Part shown: piece by piece, positions 34,651 to 43,558 of the stretch | Position numbering within the stretch: position 1 is the first letter of the stretch | Layout of the letters: the number at the start of each line of letters is the position of its first letter | DNA from: Gryllotalpicola daejeonensis | GTDB taxonomy: Bacteria; Actinomycetota; Actinomycetes; Actinomycetales; Microbacteriaceae | DNA length: 64,000 nucleotides | Assembly: GCF_039538145.1 (NCBI RefSeq) | Contig: NZ_BAABBV010000001.1 | Location: forward strand, 124,001 to 188,000 | Direction: 5' to 3' | Position numbers and translations under genes: made by a program | Notes under the pieces: generated by a model | What the model was told of the DNA's origin: nothing | Seen by the model: only the letters and a program-made list of their open reading frames with translations | Databases searched by the model: none

Positions 34651-34992
34651 ATGGCTTCTTCGTCGCCGGAGCGCACCTGGCTGACCGTGCCCGAACTCGT
34701 CGAGACGCTCGGGCTCTCGCCGTCGCGCATTCGCAGACTCATCGAGGACAGGCAGCTCGCCGGCAGCAAGCGCAGCGGCGTGCTCGCCGTCCCCGCAGAC
34801 TTCCTCGAGAACGGCCAGCCGCTCGGCGAGCTGCGCGGCACCCTCATCGTGCTCGGCGACGCCGGATTCACCGACGACGAGGCGATCGACTGGCTGCTCA
34901 CCGAGGAAGAGTCGCTTGGCGTCGCGCCGGTGGACGCGCTGCGCAGCGGCCGGAAGACCGAGGTGCGCCGGGTCGCCCAGGCGCTCGGCTGA
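34651..34992 (+). CDS. Rv2175c-type DNA-binding protein
   Basis: A 113-residue protein with an N-terminal winged helix-turn-helix (WLTVPELVETLGLSPSRIRRLIEDRQLAG) and a conserved C-terminal segment (FTDDEAIDWLL). In mycobacteria Rv2175c is a substrate of PknL, and phosphorylation reduces its DNA binding. The divergent PASTA kinase here fits the same pairing. The DNA target is unknown. Confidence 0.88.
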   Translation: MASSSPERTWLTVPELVETLGLSPSRIRRLIEDRQLAGSKRSGVLAVPADFLENGQPLGELRGTLIVLGDAGFTDDEAIDWLLTEEESLGVAPVDALRSGRKTEVRRVAQALG

Positions 34993-35022
34993 TCCGCCGT
35001 CTCGGCTGGTCTGAGCGCGTCT

Positions 35023-36126
35023 CTACGCGTCGCGGTCGGTGACGCGGGCGGTGAGCTGACGAAGCGCGGCGATCGCCTCGGGGGCGAGGGATGCCTCGTC
35101 CAGCGCGGCGTTCGCACGGCGGACCTCGCGCTCGATGAGCTCCTCGACCTCTTCCACGGCGCCCGAGTCCCGCATCGCACCCTGCAGCATCAGCACCTGC
35201 TCGGTGTTGAGTTCGGGGTCGCCGAGCAGCTCATCGAACGCTCGCCGCACCGAGCTGCTGACCCGGCTGCGCGTGAGGGCGACGAGCACCGTGCGCTTGC
35301 CCTCACGCAGGTCGTCGCCGCTCGGCTTGCCGGTGACTGCAGCGTCGCCGAAGACTCCGAGCAGGTCGTCGCGCAGCTGGAACGCGATGCCGAGCGGAAG
35401 TCCGAACGCGCTCAGCGCCTCGAGCTGCGCCTCGCTGCCGCCGCCGAGCGCGGCGCCGATCAGCAGTGGCGACTCGATGCTGTACTTCGCCGACTTGAAC
35501 ACCACGACGCGGCGGGCTGCGTCAAGCAGTTCCTGCTCGTCGCGCTCCACCCAGGCGCTCTCTTCGAGCACGTCGAGGTACTGCCCGGCTGTGACATCGG
35601 TTCGCATCGTATTGAACAGTCGGCGTGCGGCCCGGGCGCGCTGCGCGTCACCCAGCTCGTGGATGGCGTCGTCGAACAGCTCATCGCTCCAGCCGAGCAA
35701 GAGGTCGCCGAGCAGGATCGCGGCGGAGGTGCCGAAGCCTGCCGCGTCGCCGGCCCAGCGATGGTCGGCGTGGCGGTCGGCGAAGCGGCGGTGCGCACTC
35801 GGCTCGCCGCGGCGGGTGTCCGAGCTGTCGATGACGTCATCGTGCACGAGCGCGGCTGCATGGAAGAGTTCGAGGGCACTGGCCGCGCCGACGACGGCAT
35901 CGAGCTCGCGCTGGGTCACGGGGGACTCGCGGATGCCTGCAACGGCGCGCCACCCCCAGTGGCAGAACTGGGCGCGGAATCGCTTGCCACCGCTGAGAAA
36001 TCGCCGCGAGTCGTCGAGCAGGGCGGTCACGTCGGCGCCCACAGTCCTGACAATGGAAGAGCGGTCATCGAGGAAGCCGTCGAGACGGGCTTGGACCAGA
36101 TCGACGAGTCTCACGCTATCCGCCAC
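35023..36126 (-). CDS. idsA: Polyprenyl (geranylgeranyl-type) diphosphate synthase
   Basis: A 367-residue trans-prenyltransferase. The first Asp-rich motif is HDDVIDSSDTRRGEP, the second is FQLRDDLLGVFGD, and GKRFRAQ binds the allylic substrate. It makes C20 or longer isoprenyl diphosphate for carotenoids or quinones. The exact chain length cannot be read reliably. It ends 30 bases from the Rv2175c-type gene and is divergent from DUF3040; idsA2 has the same place in mycobacteria. Confidence 0.92.
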   Translation of the reverse strand: MADSVRLVDLVQARLDGFLDDRSSIVRTVGADVTALLDDSRRFLSGGKRFRAQFCHWGWRAVAGIRESPVTQRELDAVVGAASALELFHAAALVHDDVIDSSDTRRGEPSAHRRFADRHADHRWAGDAAGFGTSAAILLGDLLLGWSDELFDDAIHELGDAQRARAARRLFNTMRTDVTAGQYLDVLEESAWVERDEQELLDAARRVVVFKSAKYSIESPLLIGAALGGGSEAQLEALSAFGLPLGIAFQLRDDLLGVFGDAAVTGKPSGDDLREGKRTVLVALTRSRVSSSVRRAFDELLGDPELNTEQVLMLQGAMRDSGAVEEVEELIEREVRRANAALDEASLAPEAIAALRQLTARVTDRDA

Positions 36127-36176
36127 GAGGCCAGCTTAATGGCGGCCGAAGGGACTCATGGCGCAACGGGCTAGCA

Positions 36177-36200
36177 GGGCACAGTGCCCGTGATTACACT
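36177..36200 (+). promoter_or_regulatory. Promoter with overlapping inverted repeat upstream of DUF3040
   Basis: GGGCA-CAG-TGCCC (36177-36189) is a perfect palindrome just upstream of TACACT (36195-36200), a good -10 match. A leader of about 50 bases with a GAAGAGGGGA ribosome site follows. The palindrome is placed as an operator. Confidence 0.45.
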
Positions 36201-36256
36201 GAGGCGTCACAGCAGGACGCAACGAAGCTGACGAAGCTGAAGAAGAGGGGATCGGG

Positions 36257-36655
36257 ATGCCGCTTTCGGAGCACGAGCAGCGCCTTCTCGACGAGATGGA
36301 GCGCAACCTCTATCAGAACGATGCCGACTTCGTGGCGAACATCAGTCAGACGCCTCGCCGAAAGCCGGCCTACCGGGCGATCGTGCTCGGGGTGCTCCTC
36401 GCCGTGATCGGCGTCGCGGTGCTCGTCCTGGGCGTCGCGATCAGCCTCGCCATCGTCGGCATCCTCGGCTTCCTCGTCATGTTCGTGGGCGTTCTCGTCG
36501 CGATCACGCCCGGGCGTCGGCGCGGCGGCGACCCGCTGTTCACCGCGCAGGGCGGAAGCGCTCAGTCCGGCAGTGGCACGCGGCAGAAGAACTCATCGGA
36601 CTTCATGGACCGCCTCGGCGAGCGCTGGGACAAGCGGCAAGACGGCGACCGCTAA
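36257..36655 (+). CDS. DUF3040 membrane protein upstream of the dcw cluster
   Basis: A 132-residue protein. The conserved N-terminal MPLSEHEQRLLDEMERNL is the DUF3040 signature. Two transmembrane helices follow (about 40-62 and 63-84), then a polar C-terminus. DUF3040 genes lie directly upstream of mraZ in most actinobacteria, but the role is unknown. A strong terminator follows, so it is transcribed apart from mraZ. Confidence 0.92.
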   Translation: MPLSEHEQRLLDEMERNLYQNDADFVANISQTPRRKPAYRAIVLGVLLAVIGVAVLVLGVAISLAIVGILGFLVMFVGVLVAITPGRRRGGDPLFTAQGGSAQSGSGTRQKNSSDFMDRLGERWDKRQDGDR

Positions 36656-36716
36656 CCCGCCACCTCCACTTTCCTCCCGCGCGAACACCGCCGCGCCGGC
36701 GGCGAATGCGCAGCTC

Positions 36717-36747
36717 AGGGTCGACCCTTTCGGGTCGGCCCTTTTTT
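36717..36747 (+). terminator. Intrinsic terminator after DUF3040
   Basis: An 11-base stem (AGGGTCGACCC with GGGTCGGCCCT, one G-T wobble) and a TTTC loop region, followed by a run of six T. It is the best intrinsic terminator in the window and insulates mraZ from upstream reading. Confidence 0.9.
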
Positions 36748-36870
36748 GTGCACGATTTCCGCCCCGGGCCGCTCATGTCCCTCCACCGTCCTCCACCAGG
36801 CTTCTGCCGCGGAATTCCGCGGCTCTTGGATGAGAAAAGACCCCCAAAACTAGCTTCAAATCCTTGCGAG

Positions 36871-36904
36871 TGGAAGGAAGTGGAGTAACGTGGGGCTCGC
36901 TGGG
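36871..36904 (+). promoter_or_regulatory. MraZ box array, four TGGR repeats every 10 bases
   Basis: TGGA at 36871, TGGA at 36881, TGGG at 36891 and TGGG at 36901 are in exact 10-base register upstream of mraZ. MraZ is known to bind direct TGGGN repeats with 5-base spacers at the dcw promoter. The array lies 47-80 bases before the mraZ ATG. Confidence 0.85.
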
Positions 36905-36950
36905 TCAGACCGGCACCGCGGTTCGCATTCGGGGAAGGGAGGCGCCGCGC

Positions 36951-37382
36951 ATGTTCCTCGGCACCTACGCCCCGAAGCTCGACGACAAGGGCCGCGTGAT
37001 CCTCCCCGCGAAATTCCGCGCAGAGCTCGCCGGGGGAGTGGTCCTCACCCGTGGTCAGGAACGCTGCATCTACGTCTTCAGCCAGGAGGAGTTCAGCTCG
37101 ATGCACGAGAAGATCCGCCAGGCCCCCGTGACGAGCAAGCAGGCCCGCGACTACCTGCGCGTCTTCCTCTCCGGCGCGAGCGACGAGACGCCCGACGCCC
37201 AGAACCGCATCTCGATCCCGCCGGCGCTGCGCGCATACGCGGGACTCACCAAGGAACTCGCCGTGATCGGCGCGGGCAGCCGCGCCGAGATCTGGGACGC
37301 CAAGGCCTGGGAGGCATACCTCGCCGACCAGGAGAGCGCGTTCGCCGACACCGCGGAGGAGGTGATCCCCGGCCTCTTCTGA
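36951..37382 (+). CDS. mraZ: Transcriptional regulator MraZ
   Basis: A 143-residue ring-forming AbrB-fold DNA-binding protein and first gene of the dcw cluster. Two half-repeats carry the DxxGRxxxP motif: KLDDKGRVILPAKFR and PDAQNRISIPPALR. In E. coli it represses its own promoter. The ATG at 36951 (MFLGTYAPKLDDKGR) is the standard N-terminus, after GGGAGGCG. Four candidate MraZ boxes lie upstream. Confidence 0.96.
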   Translation: MFLGTYAPKLDDKGRVILPAKFRAELAGGVVLTRGQERCIYVFSQEEFSSMHEKIRQAPVTSKQARDYLRVFLSGASDETPDAQNRISIPPALRAYAGLTKELAVIGAGSRAEIWDAKAWEAYLADQESAFADTAEEVIPGLF

Positions 37383-37495
37383 GCCGCAGGCTGTGACTCC
37401 CAGCCATCCGCTTGCCTTGGCCGACTTCCCCGCGGCCAAGTCAGAACCACAAGGATGGATGGGGATCACGGCAGGTGGCAGGCCGATTTCTCACC

Positions 37496-38461
37496 ATGGA
37501 TGCCTCACAGCTGCACGTTCCCGTCATGCTCGAGCGCTGCCTCGAGCTGCTCGCCCCGGCGATCGGCCGGCCGAACGCCGTCGTCGTCGACGGCACCCTT
37601 GGCCTCGGCGGCCACTCGGAGGCCATGCTCGAGCGCTTCCCCGGCGTGACGCTGATCGGCCTCGACCGCGACCCCGAGGCGCTGCGCCTCGCAGGGGAGC
37701 GGCTCGCACGGTTCGGCGACCGGTTCCGGCCGGTGCACATCACCTACGACGGCATCGACACCGCCATCCGTGAGCTCGGCTTCGAGTCCGTCGACGGCGC
37801 GCTGTATGACCTCGGCGTCAGCTCGATGCAGCTCGACCTGCCCGAGCGCGGCTTCTCGTATGCGAAGGACGCGCCGCTCGACATGCGCATGGACACGACG
37901 GCAGAGCTCACCGCAGAGCGCATCGTCGCCGAGTACCCGGAGACCGAGCTGCGGCGCATCTTCCGCGACTACGGCGAAGAGAAGCTGGCGCAGCGATACG
38001 CCTCCTGGATCGTGAAGGCCAGGGCGCAGCATCCGATCACCCGCACCATGCAGCTCGTCGACGTGCTGCAGGCGGCGACGCCGGCCGCGATCAGCAAGCA
38101 GGGGCACCCGGCCAAGCGCGTCTTCCAGGCGCTGCGCATCGAGGTGAACCAGGAGCTCGCCGTGCTCGAGCGGGCGATGCCCCGGGCGGTCGACGCGCTG
38201 AACGTCGGCGGCCGGCTCGTCGTCATGTCGTATCAGTCGCTCGAGGACCGCATCGTCAAGCGGGTCTTCCAGGCCAGGTCGCGCTCGACTGCCCCCGCGG
38301 GGCTGCCGGTCGAGCTGCCGGAGCACAAGCCGGAGCTCAAGCTGCTGACCCGCGGCGCCGAGCTCGCGAGCGACGAAGAGAAGCAGCGGAACCCGCGCAG
38401 CGCCCCGGTGCGACTGCGCGCGGTCGAGCGTGTTCGAGAACTGCTGAGGGGGGCCTCATGA
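37496..38461 (+). CDS. rsmH: 16S rRNA (cytosine(1402)-N(4))-methyltransferase
   Basis: A SAM-dependent methyltransferase of 321 residues acting in the small ribosomal subunit. N-terminal HVPVMLERCLELL and the SAM loop DGTLGLGGHS are followed by DLGVSSMQLD and the C-terminal YQSLEDRIVK with NPRSAPVRLR. The ATG at 37496 gives the usual start a few residues before HVPV. A start at 37412 would add 28 atypical residues. It overlaps ftsL by 4 bases. Confidence 0.96.
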   Translation: MDASQLHVPVMLERCLELLAPAIGRPNAVVVDGTLGLGGHSEAMLERFPGVTLIGLDRDPEALRLAGERLARFGDRFRPVHITYDGIDTAIRELGFESVDGALYDLGVSSMQLDLPERGFSYAKDAPLDMRMDTTAELTAERIVAEYPETELRRIFRDYGEEKLAQRYASWIVKARAQHPITRTMQLVDVLQAATPAAISKQGHPAKRVFQALRIEVNQELAVLERAMPRAVDALNVGGRLVVMSYQSLEDRIVKRVFQARSRSTAPAGLPVELPEHKPELKLLTRGAELASDEEKQRNPRSAPVRLRAVERVRELLRGAS

Positions 38462-39180
38462 GCATGAACGGCAACACCGCGGTCATCGACACCGCCATCG
38501 ACACCGCCATCGACACCGCCGCCGAGGGGGTCGAAGAGCACCCGTGGGTGTCGCAGCTGCCGCTGCCGAACCGCGAGCAGCGCAAGCGCGGCCTGCTCGC
38601 CCCCGTCGAGACGCCGGTCGCCCACGCACAGCGGCCGAAGCTGATGTACGCCGGTATCGCCGTCGCCGCTCTCGTGCTGATCGTCATCGCACAGCTCGCC
38701 CTGAGCATCGGGGTGTCGAACGGCGCGTACGAGCTCAACTCTCTGCAGCAGCAGCAGAAGCAGCTCGATCGCGACCAGCAGGCGTCGTCCGAGGCCGCGG
38801 ACAAGCTGTCGAGCCCGCAGAACCTCGCCGCCAACGCCAACGCGCTCGGCATGGTGCCGAACGGGTCGCCGGTCTACCTGCGTCTCTCGAACGGGGCCGT
38901 GGTCGGCTCGCCGACGGCCGCCGCGCCCGCGGCGAAGAGCGGCAGCGCCGGCACCGGAAGCCAGCTCGTGCCGAACGCGCTGATCAAGGGTGTTCCGCTG
39001 GTCAACGCGAAGACGGGGCCGTCGCCCTCTGAGGTCGCGACGGACAAGGCATCCCTGCCCACTGCCTCACAGCAAACCGGAAGCAAGCCGTCCTCCGGCA
39101 CACCGGCGGCGAATGTCAACCCGCAGCAGCACGGGCCCGTAGCGTGGAGCGGGCCGCTGCCCGCGCCAGCGACGCACTAG
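38458..39180 (+). CDS. ftsL: FtsL-like septum protein
   Basis: A 240-residue protein in the ftsL position (rsmH-ftsL-ftsI). It has a polar N-terminus of about 60 residues, one transmembrane helix (LMYAGIAVAALVLIVIAQLAL), then a short coiled-coil stretch rich in Gln (ELNSLQQQQKQLDRDQQ) and a long low-complexity Ala/Ser/Pro tail. Sequence identity to FtsL is always weak, so topology and position carry the call. The N-terminus has a tandem IDTA repeat encoded by three perfect 12-base copies. The ATGA start overlaps rsmH. Confidence 0.82.
   Translation: MSMNGNTAVIDTAIDTAIDTAAEGVEEHPWVSQLPLPNREQRKRGLLAPVETPVAHAQRPKLMYAGIAVAALVLIVIAQLALSIGVSNGAYELNSLQQQQKQLDRDQQASSEAADKLSSPQNLAANANALGMVPNGSPVYLRLSNGAVVGSPTAAAPAAKSGSAGTGSQLVPNALIKGVPLVNAKTGPSPSEVATDKASLPTASQQTGSKPSSGTPAANVNPQQHGPVAWSGPLPAPATH
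38485..38520 (+). repeat. Perfect 12-base tandem repeat in ftsL
   Basis: ATCGACACCGCC occurs three times in a row, encoding IDTA three times. The unit length is a multiple of three, so copy-number change would not break the frame. Confidence 0.9.
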
Positions 39181-39202
39181 TACGACGACGAGGGGAGATC
39201 AG

Positions 39203-41002
39203 GTGAGGGCCACGAAGTCGACGAGGCGCCGCACTTCGATCGCCCTTCTGATCGTTCTCGCCGTGGTGGCGAGCCTCGTCTACAAGCTGTTCGACATCCA
39301 GGTCGTGCACGCGAGCGCGCTCACGGCGCAGGCGGCCGAGCGCCGCGGCACCGCGATCACGCTCTACGGGGCGCGCGGCGACATCGTCGGCGATGACGGC
39401 ACGGTGCTCGCCGGCAGCGTGCTGCGCTACGACTTCATCGCCTCGCCCGTCAACGCGCTGAGCGCGTACACGGATGCCTCGGGCAATGCGCTTCCGCAGG
39501 ACCAGGCCCTCGCGAAGCTCGCCGCTGACCCCGTGCTCGCGAAGCTCTCGAAGGTCACGGGCACGCCCGTCGCCACGTTCATGACCGCGTTCAGGAACGC
39601 GCTCAAGGCGAACGCCCAGTCGCAGTACGCGCCACTCATCAAGAACGCCGACGTGCCGACCTTCAACAAGATCGAGGCGCTGAAGATCGCGTGGCTGACG
39701 CCGGTGAGCCACCCCGCGCGCACGTACCCCGACGGCGCGGTCGGCGGGAACATCGTGGGCTACGTCAACTCCGCGGGGGCAGGCGCCGAGGGGCTCGAGC
39801 AGCAGTACCAGAAGTGCCTCGTCGGCGAGAACGGCGAAGAGACGTATCAGGCCAGCCGTGACGGCGTCGCCCTGCCGGGCAGTACCAAAGTGACGAAGCC
39901 CGCGAAGCAGGGCGGCACCCTCGTGACCACCCTCGACCCCGACCTCAACTGGTTCGTCAACCAGAACCTGGCCGCCTCGACCAAGCAGCTGGGCGCCGAG
40001 TTCGCACAGGGCTCTGTGGTCGACATCAAGACCGGCGAGATCAAGGCGGCGGCCCAGTACCCCTCCGTCGACCCGAACAACATCGAGTCGGTTCCCGCCG
40101 CGTACCGCAGCACGTCGATGATGTTCTCGAGCATGTTCGAGCCCGGGTCGACCTTCAAGTCGCTGACGGCGGCGGCGATGATCGACTCGGGCTACGCAAC
40201 GCCTTCCTCGCACGTCGTGACGCCCGACAGTTACTCGGATCCGAGCAAGGGGGTCCGGTTCAGCGACGCCGAGTACCACCCGGTCGAGGACATGACTCTC
40301 ACCGGCATCCTGATGAACTCGTCGAACGTCGGCATCTCGCTGCTCGGCAAGAGCATGTCGGCGCAGACGCGCTATGAGTACTACAAGAAGTTCGGCATCG
40401 GCAGCCCGACCTCGGTGGCCTTCCCCGCCCAGGCAAGCGGCATCCTGACGAAGCCGAGCACGTGGGACAACCAGACGTACTTCACGACGATGTTCGGCCA
40501 GGGTGTCTCGGCGACCATGGCGCAGATGGTGCAGGCCTACCAGGCCATGGCGAACGACGGAGTCATGGTGCCGCTGTCACTCGTCAAGGGCTGCAAGCAG
40601 GCCGACGGCACGATGACGGACGTTCCGAAGAAGACGACGACGCGAGTGATCAAGTCGTCGACGTCGAAGACGATGCTCGACATGCTCGAGTCCGTGCCGC
40701 AGAAGAACGCCAGCGACGCGGCGCTGAAGACGCCCGGGTACCGCCTCGCAGCCAAGACCGGAACCGCGCAGGAGCCCGACGGGCACGGCGGCTATCGGCA
40801 GGGCTTCTACATCTCGGTCATGGGCATGTTCCCCGTCGACAACCCGCAGTACCTCGTCGACGTGAACATCGGCTTCCCCGCCGGCAATAAAATGTCGTAT
40901 GCGGCGACGCCGCTGTTCCACACGATCATGAGCCAGGTCTTGAAGACCTACCGGGTGAGCCCGTCGAACAGCGCCCCCAGCGATCTGCCTGTTACCCACT
41001 GA
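39203..41002 (+). CDS. ftsI: Septal peptidoglycan transpeptidase (class B PBP)
   Basis: A 599-residue penicillin-binding protein. An N-terminal transmembrane helix (SIALLIVLAVVASLVYKLF) leads to the dimerisation domain (RRGTAITLYGARGDI) and a transpeptidase domain with the active Ser in EPGSTFKS, SSN, and AKTGTAQE. It crosslinks septal wall with FtsW. GTG 39203 follows GAGGGGAG. The gap to murF is only 22 bases, so murE, usually here, is absent. Confidence 0.95.
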   Translation: MRATKSTRRRTSIALLIVLAVVASLVYKLFDIQVVHASALTAQAAERRGTAITLYGARGDIVGDDGTVLAGSVLRYDFIASPVNALSAYTDASGNALPQDQALAKLAADPVLAKLSKVTGTPVATFMTAFRNALKANAQSQYAPLIKNADVPTFNKIEALKIAWLTPVSHPARTYPDGAVGGNIVGYVNSAGAGAEGLEQQYQKCLVGENGEETYQASRDGVALPGSTKVTKPAKQGGTLVTTLDPDLNWFVNQNLAASTKQLGAEFAQGSVVDIKTGEIKAAAQYPSVDPNNIESVPAAYRSTSMMFSSMFEPGSTFKSLTAAAMIDSGYATPSSHVVTPDSYSDPSKGVRFSDAEYHPVEDMTLTGILMNSSNVGISLLGKSMSAQTRYEYYKKFGIGSPTSVAFPAQASGILTKPSTWDNQTYFTTMFGQGVSATMAQMVQAYQAMANDGVMVPLSLVKGCKQADGTMTDVPKKTTTRVIKSSTSKTMLDMLESVPQKNASDAALKTPGYRLAAKTGTAQEPDGHGGYRQGFYISVMGMFPVDNPQYLVDVNIGFPAGNKMSYAATPLFHTIMSQVLKTYRVSPSNSAPSDLPVTH

Positions 41003-41024
41003 TGAGCCCCACGAGTTTGGCCGC

Positions 41025-42449
41025 ATGATCCAACTGACCCTGACCGAGATCGCCGACGCCGTCTCGGGAACCCTGCACCTCGGCGAGAGCGGCGTGAGCG
41101 CCGACCAGCCCGTCACCGGGCTGTCGTACACCGACTCGCGTGAGGTGGTGCCCGGCGGCATCTTCTTCGCGAAGCCGGGGGAGGCCACGGACGGCCACCT
41201 GTTCGCACCGCAGGCCGCCGAGAACGGGGCGGCGGTGCTGATCGTCGAGCGGGTGCTGCCCGATCAGGCATCCGTGCCCCAGATCGTCGTCGCGGACGTG
41301 ATCGACGCCCTCGCGGCGCTGGCCGCCGAGGTCGTCGCGCGGGTGCACGCGAAGGGTGCGCTCAAGGTCGTGGGCATCACCGGCTCGAACGGCAAGACCA
41401 CGACGAAGAACCTGCTCGCCAGCATCCTGACGCCGCTCGGCGAGACCGTCGCGCCCAAGGAATCTTTCAACAACGAGGTCGGCGCGCCCGTGACGATGCT
41501 GCGCATCACCGAGTCGACGCGCTTCCTCGTGTCGGAGATGGGCCTGTATGCGCCCGGGGCCATCACCCGGCTGGCGGCGATGGCGAAACCCGACCTCGGC
41601 GTGGTGCTCAAGGTCGGTCTCGCGCACGCCGGCGGCTACGGCGGCATCGAGGGCGTCGCCCGCGAGAAAGCCGAGATGGTCACCCACCTGCCGGCAGACG
41701 GCGTCGCCGTGCTGAACATCGACGACCCGAGGGTGGCGGCCATGGCCGAGAAGACCACCGCGGGCGAGGTGCTCTGGTTCGGCTTGGGCCGGGGCGCACA
41801 GGTCACGGCGCGCGACATCACTCTGAGCGCCGACGGCACCGCCTTCACGCTCGTCCTGCCCGGAGGAGCGGAGGCGCGCGTCTCGTTCCGCGTCCTCGGC
41901 GAGCATCACGTCATGAACGCGCTCGCGGCGGCGGCTGCCGCCCACGCGCTCGGCGTCGGCATCGACGACATCGTCGCGGGTCTGCAGGCCGTCACGCGCG
42001 CCGAGCGCTGGCGCATGGAGGTGCTCGGCGGCCGCGACGGCATCACCGTCATTAACGACGCCTACAACGCGAGCCCTGACTCGATGGCTGCCGCCCTGCG
42101 CACGCTGGCGAAGCTCAAACGACCGGGTGGCCGCACGATCGCCGTCGTCGGCGAGATGGCGGAGCTCGGCGAGTTCGCGGGCGAAGAGCACGACAGGGTC
42201 GGCCTCGACGTCGTCGTGCTGGGCATCGACCGCCTGGTCGTGGTGGGCGAAGGCGCCCGCCGGGTACACGTCTCTGCGATGCGCGAGGGCACGTTCTTCT
42301 CAGATGAGTCGCAGTTCGTCGAGACCGCCGACGAGGCGTTCGAACTCGTGCGCGCCCTGGCGCAGCCGAACGACACGATCCTCGTGAAGAGCTCGAAGGT
42401 CGCGGGTTTGCGCTTCCTGGGTGACCGCCTGGGAGAATCGTTCTCGTGA
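41025..42449 (+). CDS. murF: UDP-MurNAc-tripeptide--D-Ala-D-Ala ligase
   Basis: A Mur ligase of 474 residues that adds D-Ala-D-Ala to the stem peptide. ATP loop GITGSNGKTTTKNL, the FNNEVGAP substrate segment that separates MurF from MurE, and NDAYNASPDSM are all present. No MurE-type DNPR/DDPN meso-Dap or Lys motif is seen, so this is MurF and not MurE. It is followed by mraY with a 4-base overlap. Confidence 0.96.
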   Translation: MIQLTLTEIADAVSGTLHLGESGVSADQPVTGLSYTDSREVVPGGIFFAKPGEATDGHLFAPQAAENGAAVLIVERVLPDQASVPQIVVADVIDALAALAAEVVARVHAKGALKVVGITGSNGKTTTKNLLASILTPLGETVAPKESFNNEVGAPVTMLRITESTRFLVSEMGLYAPGAITRLAAMAKPDLGVVLKVGLAHAGGYGGIEGVAREKAEMVTHLPADGVAVLNIDDPRVAAMAEKTTAGEVLWFGLGRGAQVTARDITLSADGTAFTLVLPGGAEARVSFRVLGEHHVMNALAAAAAAHALGVGIDDIVAGLQAVTRAERWRMEVLGGRDGITVINDAYNASPDSMAAALRTLAKLKRPGGRTIAVVGEMAELGEFAGEEHDRVGLDVVVLGIDRLVVVGEGARRVHVSAMREGTFFSDESQFVETADEAFELVRALAQPNDTILVKSSKVAGLRFLGDRLGESFS

Positions 42450-43558
42450 GGACTCTTCTGACCGCGGGTGCGCTCTCCCTGGCCTTCTCCCTGTTCCTCA
42501 CGCCGCTGTTCGTCAAGCTGTTCCACCGGCTTCAGCTCGGCCAGTTCATCCGCGACGACGGCCCCCAGTCGCATCACGCCAAGCGCGGCACGGCGACCAT
42601 GGGCGGCATCATCATCATCCTGGCGACGCTCTTCGGGTTCTTCGCCGCATCGCTGATGTTCCCGGGCGACGGCATCTCGCCGAGTTCGCTGCTCGTGCTG
42701 CTGATGCTCGTCGGCATGGGCGCCGTGGGCTTCGTCGACGACTTCCTCAAGGTGCGCAACCAGCGCAGTCTCGGTCTCGGCGGCTGGGCGAAGGTGGCGG
42801 GCCAGGTCGTGGTCGCGACGCTGTTCGCGGTGCTGGCGATCCAGTTCCCCAACCGCGAGGGCTACACCCCGGCATCCCTCGGGATCTCTGCCGTGCGCGA
42901 CGTGCCCGCCCTCGATATCGCCCGCATCGCGACGGCGGTGCCGGCGATCGCGATCATCCTGTATCTGATCTGGGTCAACTTCCTGGCGGCCGCAACCACC
43001 AACGGCGTGAACCTCGCCGACGGGCTCGACGGCCTCGCCCCTGGGGCCTCGATCCTCGCGATCGGGTCGTTCATCTTCATCGGCTTCTGGCAGTTCAACC
43101 AGTCCTGCTTCAGCGCGACGATCGACCAGGACAACCTGAGCAAGTGCTACACGACCAACGACCCGCTGTCGCTCGCGATCGTGGCGGCCGCGATCACGGG
43201 CGCCCTGGTCGGATTCCTGTGGTGGAACACGAACCCCGCGCAGATCTTCCTCGGTGACACCGGCTCGCTCGGGCTCGGTGGCGCCCTGTGCGCGCTCGCG
43301 GTGCTCACCCACACCGAGCTGCTGCTCATCCTCATCGGCGGCCTGTTCGTCATCGAGGCCGGCTCGGTCATCCTGCAGCGCGCGTACTTCAAGATCACGC
43401 ACGGCAAGCGCATCTTCCTGATGACGCCGATCCACCACACCTTCGAGCTCAAGGGGTGGGCAGAGGTCACGATCGTGGTGCGGTTCTGGATCATCGCGGG
43501 CCTGCTCGTCGCCGCCGGCGTCGGCACCTTCTATCTCGAGTGGTTGAGCGTCAGTTGA
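42446..43558 (+). CDS. mraY: Phospho-MurNAc-pentapeptide transferase
   Basis: An integral membrane enzyme of 370 residues with about 10 helices that makes lipid I from UDP-MurNAc-pentapeptide and undecaprenyl phosphate. Key motifs are HHAKRGTATMGG, VDDFLK with the catalytic Asp pair, NGVNLADGLDGLA, FLGDTGSLGLGG and the His motif TPIHHTFEL. GTG overlaps murF by 4 bases. Confidence 0.96.
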   Translation: MRTLLTAGALSLAFSLFLTPLFVKLFHRLQLGQFIRDDGPQSHHAKRGTATMGGIIIILATLFGFFAASLMFPGDGISPSSLLVLLMLVGMGAVGFVDDFLKVRNQRSLGLGGWAKVAGQVVVATLFAVLAIQFPNREGYTPASLGISAVRDVPALDIARIATAVPAIAIILYLIWVNFLAAATTNGVNLADGLDGLAPGASILAIGSFIFIGFWQFNQSCFSATIDQDNLSKCYTTNDPLSLAIVAAAITGALVGFLWWNTNPAQIFLGDTGSLGLGGALCALAVLTHTELLLILIGGLFVIEAGSVILQRAYFKITHGKRIFLMTPIHHTFELKGWAEVTIVVRFWIIAGLLVAAGVGTFYLEWLSVS

